From contig CAKZKT010000098.1 in assembly GCA_937124585.1 (NCBI GenBank), positions 1 to 55,622 on the forward strand: DNA of 55,622 nucleotides, written 5' to 3'. The notes below the pieces were generated by a model. That model saw nothing but the letters and a program-made list of their open reading frames with translations, did no database searches and had not been told where the DNA came from. The position numbers and the translations under genes were made by a program. This document shows, piece by piece, positions 33,293 to 42,260 of the stretch. Position 1 is the first letter of the stretch. Each line of letters starts with the position of its first letter. This DNA comes from an uncultured Anaerolineae bacterium (lineage in GTDB: Bacteria > Chloroflexota > Anaerolineae > CG2-30-64-16).

Positions 33293-34816
33293 ATGGCTGA
33301 GGAACGTCTGCAGAAAGTCCTGGCGCAGGCCGGATTCGGCTCTCGTCGCGCCTGCGAGGAGCTGATTCGGGCCGGCCGCGTTGCCGTGGACGGCCGCATC
33401 GTCACGGAACTGGGGACGAAGGTGGACCCGGAGACGGCAGAGATTCGGGTGGATCAGCAGCCGATTCGACGCCAGCCGCTGCGCTATGTCATGCTGCATA
33501 AGCCGACCGGCTACCTGTCCACCGAGGACGTGCGTGCCGAATATCCGTCGTGGAAGGAGCTGGTGCAGACGCCGGAGCGTCTTTTCGTGGTGGGCCGGCT
33601 GGATCACGACAGCGAGGGATTGTTGTTGTTGACGAATGACGGCGAGCTGGCACAACGTTTGATGCATCCGCGGCACGAGCATCCGAAGACCTACCTGGTG
33701 GAGGTCGTGGGGATACCCGATGCCCGCAAGATCCGCCGTCTGCAGCACGGCATCATGCTGGATGATGGGCCCACGGCGCCTGCGCGCGCCGAGCTGTTGA
33801 GCGAGCTGCCGCAGGAATACCGCAGGCTGCAGAGCCGCCGCGTCACGGCGGCGGGCGAGGATGCTGCCCGATCACGGCCCACGCGATGGCTGCGCATCAC
33901 TTTGTACGAGGGGCGCAAGCGTCAGCTGCGGCGCATGGTGGCTTTGTTGGGCCACCCGGCGTTGCGGGTGATCCGCATCGGCCTGGGCCCGTTGACGCTG
34001 GGCGACCTGCGGCCGGGCAAGTGGCGCGATTTAACGCCGGGCGAGGTGCGCGCGCTGCGCGACGCGGCCGGGGGGCAGGAGACAGGTCAGTCATCTCGCC
34101 AGGATGGAAGAGAGAGGAAGACAAAGCAATTGTTGCCAGGAATGATTGCGATAGACGGGCCGGCGGCCTCCGGCAAGAGCACCATCGGCAGGCGCCTGGC
34201 GCAGAAATACGGCTATCTCTACCTGGATACCGGAGTGATGTACCGCGCGGTGGCTGCTGTCGCATTGGCGCGCGGCATCGCCATCTCCGATGAAGCGGCT
34301 GTGACGGCCCTGGCCAGGCAGATCGAGATCCAGGTGCTGGCACCGACGGTGGCCGATGGCCGCGACGTGACGGTTTTGGTAGATGGCGCCGATTTGAGCT
34401 GGGAAATCCGCAAGCCAGAGGTTGACCGAGTGGTTTCGCCGGTCTCGGCCTACGAAGGGGTGCGGCAGGCGCTGGTGCCGCAACAACGTCGGATCGCCGG
34501 CCAGGGGCCAATCGTGATGGTGGGTCGCGATATCGGTACCGCCGTGCTCCCGGACGCCGACTTGAAGATCTATCTCGACGCCACGCTGCACGAGCGGGCC
34601 ATGCGACGCTATCGGGAACGCCTGGATCGGGGCGAGCAGGCTGATTTCGACCAGGTCCTGGCCGATCTGCGTCGCCGCGACGAGATAGACTCGGGGCGCA
34701 AGCATTCACCGTTGATGCCGGCAGCCGACGCCATCATGATTGACAGCACGCGTTTGACTGCCGATGAAGTGATGAAGCTGGTTCAGGGCTTGATCGAGCG
34801 TTGGCGCCGACCATAA
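33293..34816 (+). CDS. RluB/RsuA-type pseudouridine synthase fused to cytidylate kinase
   Basis: 507 residues in one open frame. Residues 1-60 form an S4 RNA-binding domain, then a pseudouridine synthase core with catalytic D104 in VGRLDHDSEGLLLLTND. A polar linker (about 255-283: GGQETGQSSRQDGRERKTKQ) leads into cytidylate kinase, beginning at M284 with MIAIDGPAASGKSTIGRRLA (P-loop) and later GRDIGTAVLPDADLKIYLDA. Separate rluB and cmk genes are often neighbours in bacteria; here no stop separates them. Internal initiation at TTG 34130 or ATG 34142 after AGAGAGGAAG could also make free Cmk. The linker DNA contains a word (GACAAAGCAA) shared with the repeat tract at 6740. Confidence 0.9.
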   Translation: MAEERLQKVLAQAGFGSRRACEELIRAGRVAVDGRIVTELGTKVDPETAEIRVDQQPIRRQPLRYVMLHKPTGYLSTEDVRAEYPSWKELVQTPERLFVVGRLDHDSEGLLLLTNDGELAQRLMHPRHEHPKTYLVEVVGIPDARKIRRLQHGIMLDDGPTAPARAELLSELPQEYRRLQSRRVTAAGEDAARSRPTRWLRITLYEGRKRQLRRMVALLGHPALRVIRIGLGPLTLGDLRPGKWRDLTPGEVRALRDAAGGQETGQSSRQDGRERKTKQLLPGMIAIDGPAASGKSTIGRRLAQKYGYLYLDTGVMYRAVAAVALARGIAISDEAAVTALARQIEIQVLAPTVADGRDVTVLVDGADLSWEIRKPEVDRVVSPVSAYEGVRQALVPQQRRIAGQGPIVMVGRDIGTAVLPDADLKIYLDATLHERAMRRYRERLDRGEQADFDQVLADLRRRDEIDSGRKHSPLMPAADAIMIDSTRLTADEVMKLVQGLIERWRRP

Positions 34817-34839
34817 CCAGGGTTGCACAGGGTGGTGTT

Positions 34840-35547
34840 GTGACAAGACGTAAACGAAGGATTCCGCTCGGCCGTTATTTTTGGGGCGTCGTGCTGCGTT
34901 TTTTGATCTGGCTCTTCGTGGATCTGCGCATCGTGGGCCTGGAGCACGTGCCGCGCACCGGTGCCGGGATCATCTACTACAACCACATTCACTGGCTGGA
35001 TCCGGTGCTGATCAGCGGCCGGTTGCCGCGCTACAACGTGCCTTTGACCAAGATCGAGGCCGCCTCCTGGCCGTTGGTCGGCTTCCTGCTCAAAGGCTAT
35101 CACGTGATCTTCATCACGCGCGGGACGGTGGATCGGACGGCGCTCAACGCGACCTGGGAGGTATTGTCGGCGGGCGATATCTCGGTCATCTCGCCAGAAG
35201 GCACGCGCAGCCCGGACGGCACGCTGAAGGCAGCCAAGGAGGGCCTGGCCTATGTCGGCCGCCGCGCGCCGGATGCCTGGTGGCTGCCGTGCGCGGTCAC
35301 CGGGACGCCGAAATTTAAGTTTTCGATCCCGCTGCTGCGACGTACGCCGGTCGTGCTCACCTTCGGCCGGCCTTTCCGAGTGCGTTGGCCTGGTGGTCAG
35401 CCGCAGACGGCCGGCCGGGAAGAGCTCCGGCAGATCACCGACGAGGCCATGGCCCAGCTGGCAGCCCTGTTGCCGGTCGCCATGCGCGGCGATTACGCCG
35501 GGGCCGATCCGACGGAGCGCCGGTGGATCGAGTTGTGGGATGCATGA
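34840..35547 (+). CDS. plsC: 1-acyl-sn-glycerol-3-phosphate acyltransferase (PlsC family)
   Basis: About 235 residues from GTG 34840, with AGGGTGG upstream; an earlier TTG at 34801 overlaps the previous gene. Has the acyltransferase motif H-x4-D in NHIHWLDPVL, a hydrophobic N-terminal segment (FWGVVLRFLIWLFVDLRI), and FITRGTVDRTALNA and ISPEGTRSPDGTL as motifs II and III. Adds the second acyl chain in phospholipid synthesis at the membrane. Confidence 0.88.
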   Translation: MTRRKRRIPLGRYFWGVVLRFLIWLFVDLRIVGLEHVPRTGAGIIYYNHIHWLDPVLISGRLPRYNVPLTKIEAASWPLVGFLLKGYHVIFITRGTVDRTALNATWEVLSAGDISVISPEGTRSPDGTLKAAKEGLAYVGRRAPDAWWLPCAVTGTPKFKFSIPLLRRTPVVLTFGRPFRVRWPGGQPQTAGREELRQITDEAMAQLAALLPVAMRGDYAGADPTERRWIELWDA

Positions 35548-35644
35548 GGTGTGCGGTTCAAAGGTCGGTCTGGCGACCACGCGGTCGGGCATCGTTGATT
35601 GCACGAGAGGAGGTGACATAACGGCAAATTGATTCGTGGGGAGA

Positions 35645-35860
35645 GAGCGCCTGGCCCCGGCGTGACCCAGTAGCCGGGGTGACGAGGTGGAGGTTCCCTG
35701 CCGCGAGGCGGGCGCTAACGAAGCGCGGCATCCTGTCGGCGAACTCAGAGCGACGCCGCGTTTCGGAAAATCGAACAGATCGGCGGATGCCTCCAGGGGT
35801 CACACCGGCCCCTTTTCTCCCCCTCCGTGCGGAAACTGGCGTTTCTCGAGCCAGCCATAT
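35645..35860 (+). ncRNA. glmS ribozyme (GlcN6P-responsive), with large helical insertion
   Basis: This 368-bp gap before glmS holds the glmS ribozyme core in order: AGCGCC (35646-35651, predicted cleavage between A35646 and G35647), the P1 arms CCCCGGC and GCCGGGG, TGACGAGGTGGAGGTT, ATCGAACAGATCGGCGGATG and CCTCC. A P3-like stem AGGGG/CCCCT follows, then a CTGGC/GCCAG hairpin. Between GGAGGTT and ATCGAA an extra ~70 bases (35697-35768) form GC-rich hairpins, including CCTGCC-GCGA-GGCGGG and CGCGGC/GCCGCG. Binding of glucosamine-6-phosphate should trigger self-cleavage and lower glmS expression. The region from 35548 to 35644 shows no clear gene; a promoter there is not obvious. Confidence 0.9.
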
Positions 35861-35915
35861 CTTTGCGCGCCGGCTTCCGCATTCAGCATCCAGCATCCAG
35901 TCAGGAGGGGTTACC

Positions 35916-37763
35916 ATGTGTGGCATTGTCGGCTACATCGGCCCGCGCAACGCGGCCCAGATCATTATGGAGGGCCTAGCGCGGCTTGAATATCGTGGCT
36001 ACGATTCGGCGGGCATCGCCGTCATCCAGGACGGCCAGATCGCCATCCGTCGCGATGTGGGCAAGTTGAGCAATCTGGCGGCCAAACTGGCCCAGGTGCC
36101 GGTGACAGGCCAGATCGGCATCGGGCATACGCGCTGGGCGACGCACGGCAAGCCCAGCGAGCACAACGCGCATCCCCACGCCGATTTCTCCGGTCGCCTG
36201 GTCGTTGTTCAGAACGGCATCGTGGAAAATTTCCGTCAGTTGCGCGCTGAACTGGAAGCCGAGGGGATCGTGTTCCGATCGGATACCGACACCGAGGTCA
36301 TCGCGCACCTGGTGGGATTGCATTATCGAGACGGCCGGTCACTGCCGGACGCCGTGCGTCTGGCGCTGGGTCACCTGCGCGGTCCCAGCGCCATCGTCGT
36401 GCTTGCGCTCGATCAGCCCGACATGTTGGTGACCGCGCGGCTGGGCAATGCGGGCGGGGTCACGATCGGTTTCGGGGATGGCGAGATGTTCGTTGCTTCG
36501 GACATGCCTGCCATCCTGGAGCACACGCGGCGCATGGCCTTCCTGGAGAACCGGCAGCTGGCTGTGGTGACGCGCGAGGGCGCCGTCTTCAGCACGCTCG
36601 ACGGCCAGGAGGTGCGGTCGGTGGTGCATACCATCCCCTGGGACCCCGTTCGCGCAGCCAAGGGCGCCTACAAACACTTCATGCAGAAGGAGATCTACGA
36701 GCAAGCCAATTCGCTGACCGACACCATTCGCGGTCGGGTAGATCTGGCAGCCGGCGAAGTCTACCTGGAGCAGCTGACGCTGACCGCGGAGCGGGCACGT
36801 GGCTTGGCCCAGATCGTCAGCGTGGCGTGTGGGACGTCGTATCATTCGGAGCTGGTGGGCGCGTTCATGTTCGAGCAGCTGGCGCGGCTGCCGGTGCGGG
36901 TGGAATATGCGTCGGAGTTTCGCTACCGCGATCCGGTCATCGGGCCGGACACGTTGCTGCTGGCGATCACCCAGTCGGGCGAGACGGTGGACACGCTGGC
37001 CGCGATGGAGGAGGGGCGGATAAAAGGCGCGCATCTGGCAACGATCGTGAACGTGATCGGCAGCCAGGCCGCGCGCATCAGCGACAGCGTGATCTACATG
37101 CACACCGGGCCGGAGATCGGCGTCGCTTCGACCAAAGCGTTCACCGCGTCGCTGGTAGATCAATATCTGCTTGCCGTCGCTCTGGCCAGCTTGCGCGGCG
37201 TTCTCTCATCTGAACGGCGTCGCGTGCTGCTCGACGAGCTGGCTGCGCTGCCTGCGCTCGTCGGCCAGCTGCTCGATCCGGCCACACACAGACAGTACGA
37301 GGAACTGGCCCAGCGCTTTTTCCAGTATACGAATTTCCTCTATCTGGGCCGGGGCATCAACTATCCGATTGCGTTGGAGGGTGCACTTAAGCTCAAGGAG
37401 ATCAGCTACATTCATGCCGAGGGCTATGCGGCCGGCGAGATGAAGCATGGCCCCATCGCGCTGATTGACGAGCACATGCCGGTCGTGGCCATTTGTCCGC
37501 AGGACGGGGTCTACGACAAGATGATCAGCCAGATCGAGCAGGTGAAAGCGCGCGGGGGCATCGTGATCGCGGTGGCGACCGCCGGCGATGAATTCATCCG
37601 GTCGAAGGCGGACTATGTGCTATCCGTTCCGGCCGCCTCGCCCCTGCTCACCCCGGTGCTGACGGTGATCCCGCTACAGTTGCTGGCCTATCACATTGCG
37701 GTGCGCCGCGGGGCCGACGTGGATCAGCCGCGCAACCTGGCGAAGAGCGTGACGGTTGAGTGA
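35916..37763 (+). CDS. glmS: Glutamine-fructose-6-phosphate aminotransferase (isomerizing)
   Basis: 615 residues. ATG 35916 is chosen because MCGIVGYIG places the catalytic Cys at position 2 and AGGAGGGG precedes it; longer frames run into the ribozyme. N-terminal glutaminase domain (HTRWATHGKPSEHNAHPH), two SIS domains (CGTSYHSELVGAF; GRGINYPIALEGALKLKE), and the C-terminal AKSVTVE. Makes glucosamine-6-phosphate for peptidoglycan and glycan synthesis. The upstream ribozyme suggests product feedback. Confidence 0.97.
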   Translation: MCGIVGYIGPRNAAQIIMEGLARLEYRGYDSAGIAVIQDGQIAIRRDVGKLSNLAAKLAQVPVTGQIGIGHTRWATHGKPSEHNAHPHADFSGRLVVVQNGIVENFRQLRAELEAEGIVFRSDTDTEVIAHLVGLHYRDGRSLPDAVRLALGHLRGPSAIVVLALDQPDMLVTARLGNAGGVTIGFGDGEMFVASDMPAILEHTRRMAFLENRQLAVVTREGAVFSTLDGQEVRSVVHTIPWDPVRAAKGAYKHFMQKEIYEQANSLTDTIRGRVDLAAGEVYLEQLTLTAERARGLAQIVSVACGTSYHSELVGAFMFEQLARLPVRVEYASEFRYRDPVIGPDTLLLAITQSGETVDTLAAMEEGRIKGAHLATIVNVIGSQAARISDSVIYMHTGPEIGVASTKAFTASLVDQYLLAVALASLRGVLSSERRRVLLDELAALPALVGQLLDPATHRQYEELAQRFFQYTNFLYLGRGINYPIALEGALKLKEISYIHAEGYAAGEMKHGPIALIDEHMPVVAICPQDGVYDKMISQIEQVKARGGIVIAVATAGDEFIRSKADYVLSVPAASPLLTPVLTVIPLQLLAYHIAVRRGADVDQPRNLAKSVTVE

Positions 37764-37777
37764 GCAGTATCAGGCCG

Positions 37778-38749
37778 TCATTCTCCCAGCAAATGCTCCG
37801 TGATGATCTGACGGCGGCCGTGCGTCTCGCCACGCAGGATGAGCGAGTTGGAGGTGGCACGGTCGCCCAGATAGTGAACGCCGCGCAGCAGGGGGCCGTC
37901 GGTGATGCCGGTGGCGGCGAAGAAGACCTGGTTGCTGCTGACGAGGCGCTCGTCGTCGAGGATCTGGCGGGTGTCGAGCCCGGCGGCGAGCAATGCCTCG
38001 CGCTCGGCGGCCGATTGAGGCGCCAGCCGGCCGAGCATGGCGCCGCCGGCCGCGCGCACCGCGCATGCCGCGATCACGCCTTCAGGCACGCCGCCGATGC
38101 CCATCAGCAGATCCACGCCGCTGTTCGGGGTGATCGCCAGCAATGCGCCGAGGACGTCACCGTCCGGACTGAGCATCACGCGCGCCCCGGCGCGACGAAT
38201 CTCGGCGACCAGCGCATCGTGGCGAGGCCGCGCCAATACGAAGACCACCAGGTCGCCGACCCGTTTGCCGACAGCTCGCGCCACCAGTGCCAGCGTCCAG
38301 GCCGCAGGCGCATCCAGACATTCGGGCACCAGTGCCGCGCCGACTGCCTTGCCCACGATGATCTTGTCCATGTAGATGGCCGGCACGGGCGCCCAGAGCG
38401 TACCGCGCGGCGCAGCTGCGGCCACCGATACAGCCGTGCCATGTCCCTGCGCCAGCAGGCGACAGCCGTCTATGGCGTCGGCCACGATGTCCACGGCCGG
38501 GCCGCGGCCCGTGCCCAGCGCCTGACCGCTGTGCAGGGGGATGTCGGGGCCGAGCTTGGCATCCTCGCCGATCACCAGCCGACCGTCTATTTCGAGCGTG
38601 CTGAACATCTGTTGCATGGCCAGGCTTGCCGCGCGATCGGCCGCCTCTGGTTGGTTGAGTCCCATCCAGCGACCAGCCGCCAACGCAGCCTGTTCGGTCA
38701 CGCGCATCAGCTCAAAGCCGAGATGACGAGGCAAGACAGGGGTTGTCAT
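37778..38749 (-). CDS. GlpX-like class II fructose-1,6-bisphosphatase homologue with altered active site
   Basis: 323 residues; the ATG overlaps the stop of the upstream sulP gene by 4 bp (ATGA) and is preceded by AGGAGGTCCG. Overall clear similarity to GlpX (RVTEQAALAAGRWMG, GKRVGDLVVFVLARPRHDAL, SGVDLLMGIGGVPEGV, ATGITDGPLLRGV). But aligned to E. coli GlpX, Lys29 is Pro, the GEGE motif is GEDA, Glu88 is Asp and Thr90 is Cys (DPIEGT becomes DAIDGC), while Asp33, Glu57, Asp85 and Glu213 remain. It could be a bisphosphatase with changed substrate, or inactive. It converges on glmS with 14 bases between stops. Confidence 0.82.
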   Translation of the reverse strand: MTTPVLPRHLGFELMRVTEQAALAAGRWMGLNQPEAADRAASLAMQQMFSTLEIDGRLVIGEDAKLGPDIPLHSGQALGTGRGPAVDIVADAIDGCRLLAQGHGTAVSVAAAAPRGTLWAPVPAIYMDKIIVGKAVGAALVPECLDAPAAWTLALVARAVGKRVGDLVVFVLARPRHDALVAEIRRAGARVMLSPDGDVLGALLAITPNSGVDLLMGIGGVPEGVIAACAVRAAGGAMLGRLAPQSAAEREALLAAGLDTRQILDDERLVSSNQVFFAATGITDGPLLRGVHYLGDRATSNSLILRGETHGRRQIITEHLLGE

Positions 38750-40980
38750 CGGACCTCCTGACCGATTTCATCCACAGCTTGTAGCAGTCGCGCGGCTTCC
38801 CATGCCAGCATCCCGCCGCGCAGGACGGCGATGTGCCTTCCCCCGCGCGCAACGGCCAGGGCCGCCACCCGACTGCTACGCCGGCCGCCGCGGCAGACGA
38901 ACACCACCAGACGCTCCTCGCGCGCCAGTCTGGTGAGGCTGTCGAGATTGGGCTCGGCCAGCAAAGCGGAAAGCGGCAGCGACTGCGCGCCCGGCACGTG
39001 GCCGCGTCTGAATTCGCGCGGCTCCCGCACGTCTACCACCAGCGGCGGAGACGATGTGTGCAGGGCATCCCATACTGCTTCCGGCCCTACGTAGACCAAT
39101 GATGCTTCGATCTCTTTGGCCACAGGAGGCAATCGCGGCGCGATCGTTGCACCGTTGCTCTCGTCCGGCAGGCTTTTCGGCAGATTCTGACATTCCCGGA
39201 AGGCCCGCAGCGGACACTCGTAAATACAGATGGCCGGGTCGAGCTCGCGATAAAACAGATGGCTGATTGCCGTGTCGTGTACCAGGAAATGGTCTGGGCC
39301 GAGACGCCGCTCGAACCCGCTCGCGCGCATCAGCTGGGCGACCGGCGCATGCACGCGCGTCAGGAAGAGATCGCCCCCGCGTTCACGGTACAGGCGCAGG
39401 ATATTTTCCAGGGCATGGATGCCGCTGATGTCTATCTGTCCCACGCTTTGCATCCGCAGGAGCAGAAAACGCTGGCTCGGGTTTTCGGCCAGATTGCGCT
39501 CGATGCACTCCTCGACGTGATGCACTGCGCCGAAGTAAAGATCGCCCAGGATCTCGATGATCCCCAGTTGTGGGCAGTCCGGCTTCCCCGGCTGATGCAC
39601 CAGGTGCTCAAAGTGTTCGTCGGGCAATACAGTGCGGACGCGTGGGGTGCTGGTTTTGAGCACATAGGCGGCAAGCGACATCAGGATGCTGGTCAGGACG
39701 GCGAATTGCAGCGGCAGCATGAGAGTCGCCAGCAGCGTCACCATCATGATGACGCGGTCGCTGCCGTCGCTCTGCCAGATGCGCGTCATCTCGCGATGAT
39801 CCACCAGCCCGATCGCGGTGATGATCAGGACGCCGGCCAGCGCGCTCATCGGGATATACGCGGCCAGCGGCGCAAAGACGAGCATCAGCAGCAACGTGAA
39901 GATCCCCGAGAAGACGCTGGCCAGTGGTGTCCGGCCCCCGACTTTGAAGATCATCGCGGAGCGGATAAACGACCCGGAACAGGTGTAACCTGAGAAGAGC
40001 GCGCTGGCAATGTTGGCCAGGCCCTGGCCGATGAATTCCTGATTGCTATCCAGGCGCTGACGGGTCTGGCTGGCGATGCCGCGCGCAATGGACATCGCCT
40101 CCACGAGGCCGATGGCGGCGATCGCGAGCGCGCCCGATGCCAGGTTGCCGATCAGCCGATAGTCGGTCAGGGGAATGTGTGCCAGCGGGGGCAATGATCG
40201 GGGGATCACGCCCACTACTTTGATCTCCCAGCCGGCCAGTTGCATGAGCACGGCCAGGACGCCGGCGGCGATAAGCGCGATCAGCGGGCCGGGGAGGGGC
40301 AGTTTGTCCGCGCGCCATGTCCGGTTGATCCGCTGGATCGCCAGGACAGTCCCGATCGTGATCAGGCCCAGGAGCAGGCTCGGCCAATGCATCTGGCCGA
40401 TCGTGCGCACCGTATCTGCAATGGTGTCGGCCAGGTCGGGATCGGAGGGGAACGAGAGGCGCAGCAGATGGCGCAGCTGATTGATGCCGATGAGCACGCC
40501 GGCGCCCGCGGTGAAGCCCACGATCACCGAATCGGAGACGAAGTTGACCAACATGCCCAGCCTGGCCAGCCCCAAGCCGGCGCGCAAAATCCCTACCATG
40601 AAGGTTAACAGGCCGGCCGCTGCCAGGTATTCCGGCGTGCCCGGCGTGGCCAGCGGCAACAACACCGAAAGCACGAGCAGTGACGCTGCATTGGTCGGCC
40701 CGGTCTGGAGATGGTTGGAGGAGCCCCACAGGGCGCCGACAATGGCGCCGATGATGGCGGCATAAAGGCCCATTTGCGGCGGCAGCTCGGCGATCAGGGC
40801 ATAGGCGATGGCCTGCGGGATGATGATGAGCGCTACGGTCAACCCGGCCAGGGCGTCGGGCCGCAGGTCGGTAGTCGGACGGTAGCCGCGCAGGAGGATG
40901 GCGGGTCGCGCCAGAAGGACGAGCAAAGTCTGCAGGTGACGAACGAGAGACGTAGATCGTCGCTGCAACATAGTCTCCAT
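38746..40980 (-). CDS. SulP-family anion transporter with STAS and rhodanese domains
   Basis: 744 residues. N-terminal SulP core (LAGLTVALIIIPQAIAYALI, then many helices and a GYTCSGSFIRSAM segment) to about residue 425; STAS domain about 470-580 (MQSVGQIDISGIHALENI); C-terminal rhodanese domain about 640-740 with LVVDVREPREFRRGHVPGA and the active-site loop FVCRGGRRSSRVA (Cys present). The family moves sulfate, bicarbonate or other anions. A joined rhodanese suggests sulfur chemistry on the cytoplasmic side, but substrate is not readable. It overlaps the GlpX-like gene by 4 bp. Confidence 0.92.
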   Translation of the reverse strand: METMLQRRSTSLVRHLQTLLVLLARPAILLRGYRPTTDLRPDALAGLTVALIIIPQAIAYALIAELPPQMGLYAAIIGAIVGALWGSSNHLQTGPTNAASLLVLSVLLPLATPGTPEYLAAAGLLTFMVGILRAGLGLARLGMLVNFVSDSVIVGFTAGAGVLIGINQLRHLLRLSFPSDPDLADTIADTVRTIGQMHWPSLLLGLITIGTVLAIQRINRTWRADKLPLPGPLIALIAAGVLAVLMQLAGWEIKVVGVIPRSLPPLAHIPLTDYRLIGNLASGALAIAAIGLVEAMSIARGIASQTRQRLDSNQEFIGQGLANIASALFSGYTCSGSFIRSAMIFKVGGRTPLASVFSGIFTLLLMLVFAPLAAYIPMSALAGVLIITAIGLVDHREMTRIWQSDGSDRVIMMVTLLATLMLPLQFAVLTSILMSLAAYVLKTSTPRVRTVLPDEHFEHLVHQPGKPDCPQLGIIEILGDLYFGAVHHVEECIERNLAENPSQRFLLLRMQSVGQIDISGIHALENILRLYRERGGDLFLTRVHAPVAQLMRASGFERRLGPDHFLVHDTAISHLFYRELDPAICIYECPLRAFRECQNLPKSLPDESNGATIAPRLPPVAKEIEASLVYVGPEAVWDALHTSSPPLVVDVREPREFRRGHVPGAQSLPLSALLAEPNLDSLTRLAREERLVVFVCRGGRRSSRVAALAVARGGRHIAVLRGGMLAWEAARLLQAVDEIGQEVR

Positions 40981-40987
40981 GGGGCAA

Positions 40988-41016
40988 ATTATACTCCAAA
41001 ACCACGACGGTGCCTA
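40988..41016 (-). promoter_or_regulatory. Possible promoter for sulP giving a leaderless mRNA
   Basis: On the minus strand TATAAT at 40993-40988 is preceded 17 bases away by TAGGCA (41016-41011). The -10 box ends only 7 bases from the ATG at 40980, so transcription would start at or next to the start codon. No normal ribosome site is seen. Confidence 0.45.
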
Positions 41017-41065
41017 TTGACAATCGTCCATCGGCGCCCCAGTGCGCATGCGGCGGCTGCCGGCA

Positions 41066-41095
41066 TTCGCAAATCGGGCAAATTCGTGTTATGAT
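41066..41095 (+). promoter_or_regulatory. Possible promoter for the DUF2270 gene
   Basis: TTCGCA at 41066-41071 and TATGAT at 41090-41095, 18 bases apart, in the divergent gap. Confidence 0.45.
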
Positions 41096-41150
41096 TTTCA
41101 GGCTGCCCGTCAGGGCCATGCTTTGCCGTATGAATATGCAATGAGGATAG

Positions 41151-42227
41151 ATGTTTATGGCGGAGACAAAAGGGACACCCCACACCGATGCAGCGGTCGA
41201 GCCGGTGTGGAGCTATCGGGGCTACAATCTGCGGCCGTCAGAGTTCACCACGGCGATGGTCCATTTCTATCGTGCGGAGATCCAGCGCAGCAATACCTGG
41301 CGCAATCGCCTGGACAACACGACGAACTGGGCTGTCGTAGCTGCCGGCGCCGCGATCTCATTCGCGCTGTCCAGCCCCCAGAATCATTATGGCGTGATCG
41401 TCCTTGACACCCTGTTGGTCACGCTGTTTTTGTGGATCGAAGCGCGGCGCTATCGTTATTATGAGTTGTGGAGCTACCGTGCCCGTCTGATGGAGACCGA
41501 TTTGTTTGCGGCCATGCTGGTGCCGCCGTTCAAGCCGAATCCGGAATGGGCCGAGAGCCTGGCCAGCTCGTTGTTACAGCCCGAATTTCCCATCACGATG
41601 TGGGAAGCGCTTGGCCGGCGTTTCCGGCGCAATTATTTCTGGATTTTTCTGGTGCTCGGTTTGGCCTGGGCGCTGAAGAGCTTTATTCATCCGGCGCCGG
41701 CCGCGTCCTGGGCCGAGTTCATCGCTCGTTCGGCGATCGGCAGTATCCCGGGCGAAATCATGGTCGGACTGGGGTTGCTTTACAACGGCGTGCTCTGCGT
41801 GATCGGCCTGCTCACCGCCGGGCTGCACGATGCCACCGGCGAAGTGTTGCCCAAGTTCGGCGCGGTGGCGCGTTTCGCCGATTTGCTGTGGGGCAACGGC
41901 TCCGAGGAGAAAACGGCGCAGCCGAAGGCCCGGTTTTTCTCGCGTTTGCGTCCTCGCCGCAGGCAGCAGGCGTTGGCCCTGGTCATCACTACTCAGCCGG
42001 AGGCGATCAAGGAGAAAATCCTCCAGCAGATGCGACGCGGGGCCACGGTATTGCACGGCCAGGGCGGGTATTCGGGTCAGATGCGCGTCGTGTTACTGGT
42101 CGCGATCACCGTCACGGAGATTGCCCAACTCAAGACGCTGGTGCGCGAGCAAGACTCAGGTGCCTTCGTCATCGTGACCCCGGCCCAGAACGTCTTTGGT
42201 CGGGGCTTTCAGCCGCTGAACGAATGA
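41151..42227 (+). CDS. DUF2270 membrane protein with C-terminal DUF2179-like domain
   Basis: 358 residues from ATG 41151 (356 from ATG 41157; GAGG upstream fits either). The N terminus has NLRPSEFTTAMVHFYRAEI and TWRNRLDNTTNWAVVAAGAA, then two helices and IEARRYRYYELWSYRARLME, which mark DUF2270. Two more helices follow near 170-225. Residues about 280-355 (VITTQPEAIKEKILQQM, GATVLHGQGGYSGQ, AFVIVTPAQNVFGRGF) match the DUF2179 domain that ends YitT proteins. Both are of unknown function; the C-terminal domain may be a ligand-binding regulatory module. Confidence 0.75.
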   Translation: MFMAETKGTPHTDAAVEPVWSYRGYNLRPSEFTTAMVHFYRAEIQRSNTWRNRLDNTTNWAVVAAGAAISFALSSPQNHYGVIVLDTLLVTLFLWIEARRYRYYELWSYRARLMETDLFAAMLVPPFKPNPEWAESLASSLLQPEFPITMWEALGRRFRRNYFWIFLVLGLAWALKSFIHPAPAASWAEFIARSAIGSIPGEIMVGLGLLYNGVLCVIGLLTAGLHDATGEVLPKFGAVARFADLLWGNGSEEKTAQPKARFFSRLRPRRRQQALALVITTQPEAIKEKILQQMRRGATVLHGQGGYSGQMRVVLLVAITVTEIAQLKTLVREQDSGAFVIVTPAQNVFGRGFQPLNE

Positions 42228-42260
42228 TGCGGCGCGTAGGCAGTCCGTTGCGCCTTCCCG

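Noticed and set aside
35679-35915. Longer start for glmS
   Set aside because: The region is the ribozyme, and the mature enzyme needs Cys next to the initiator Met.
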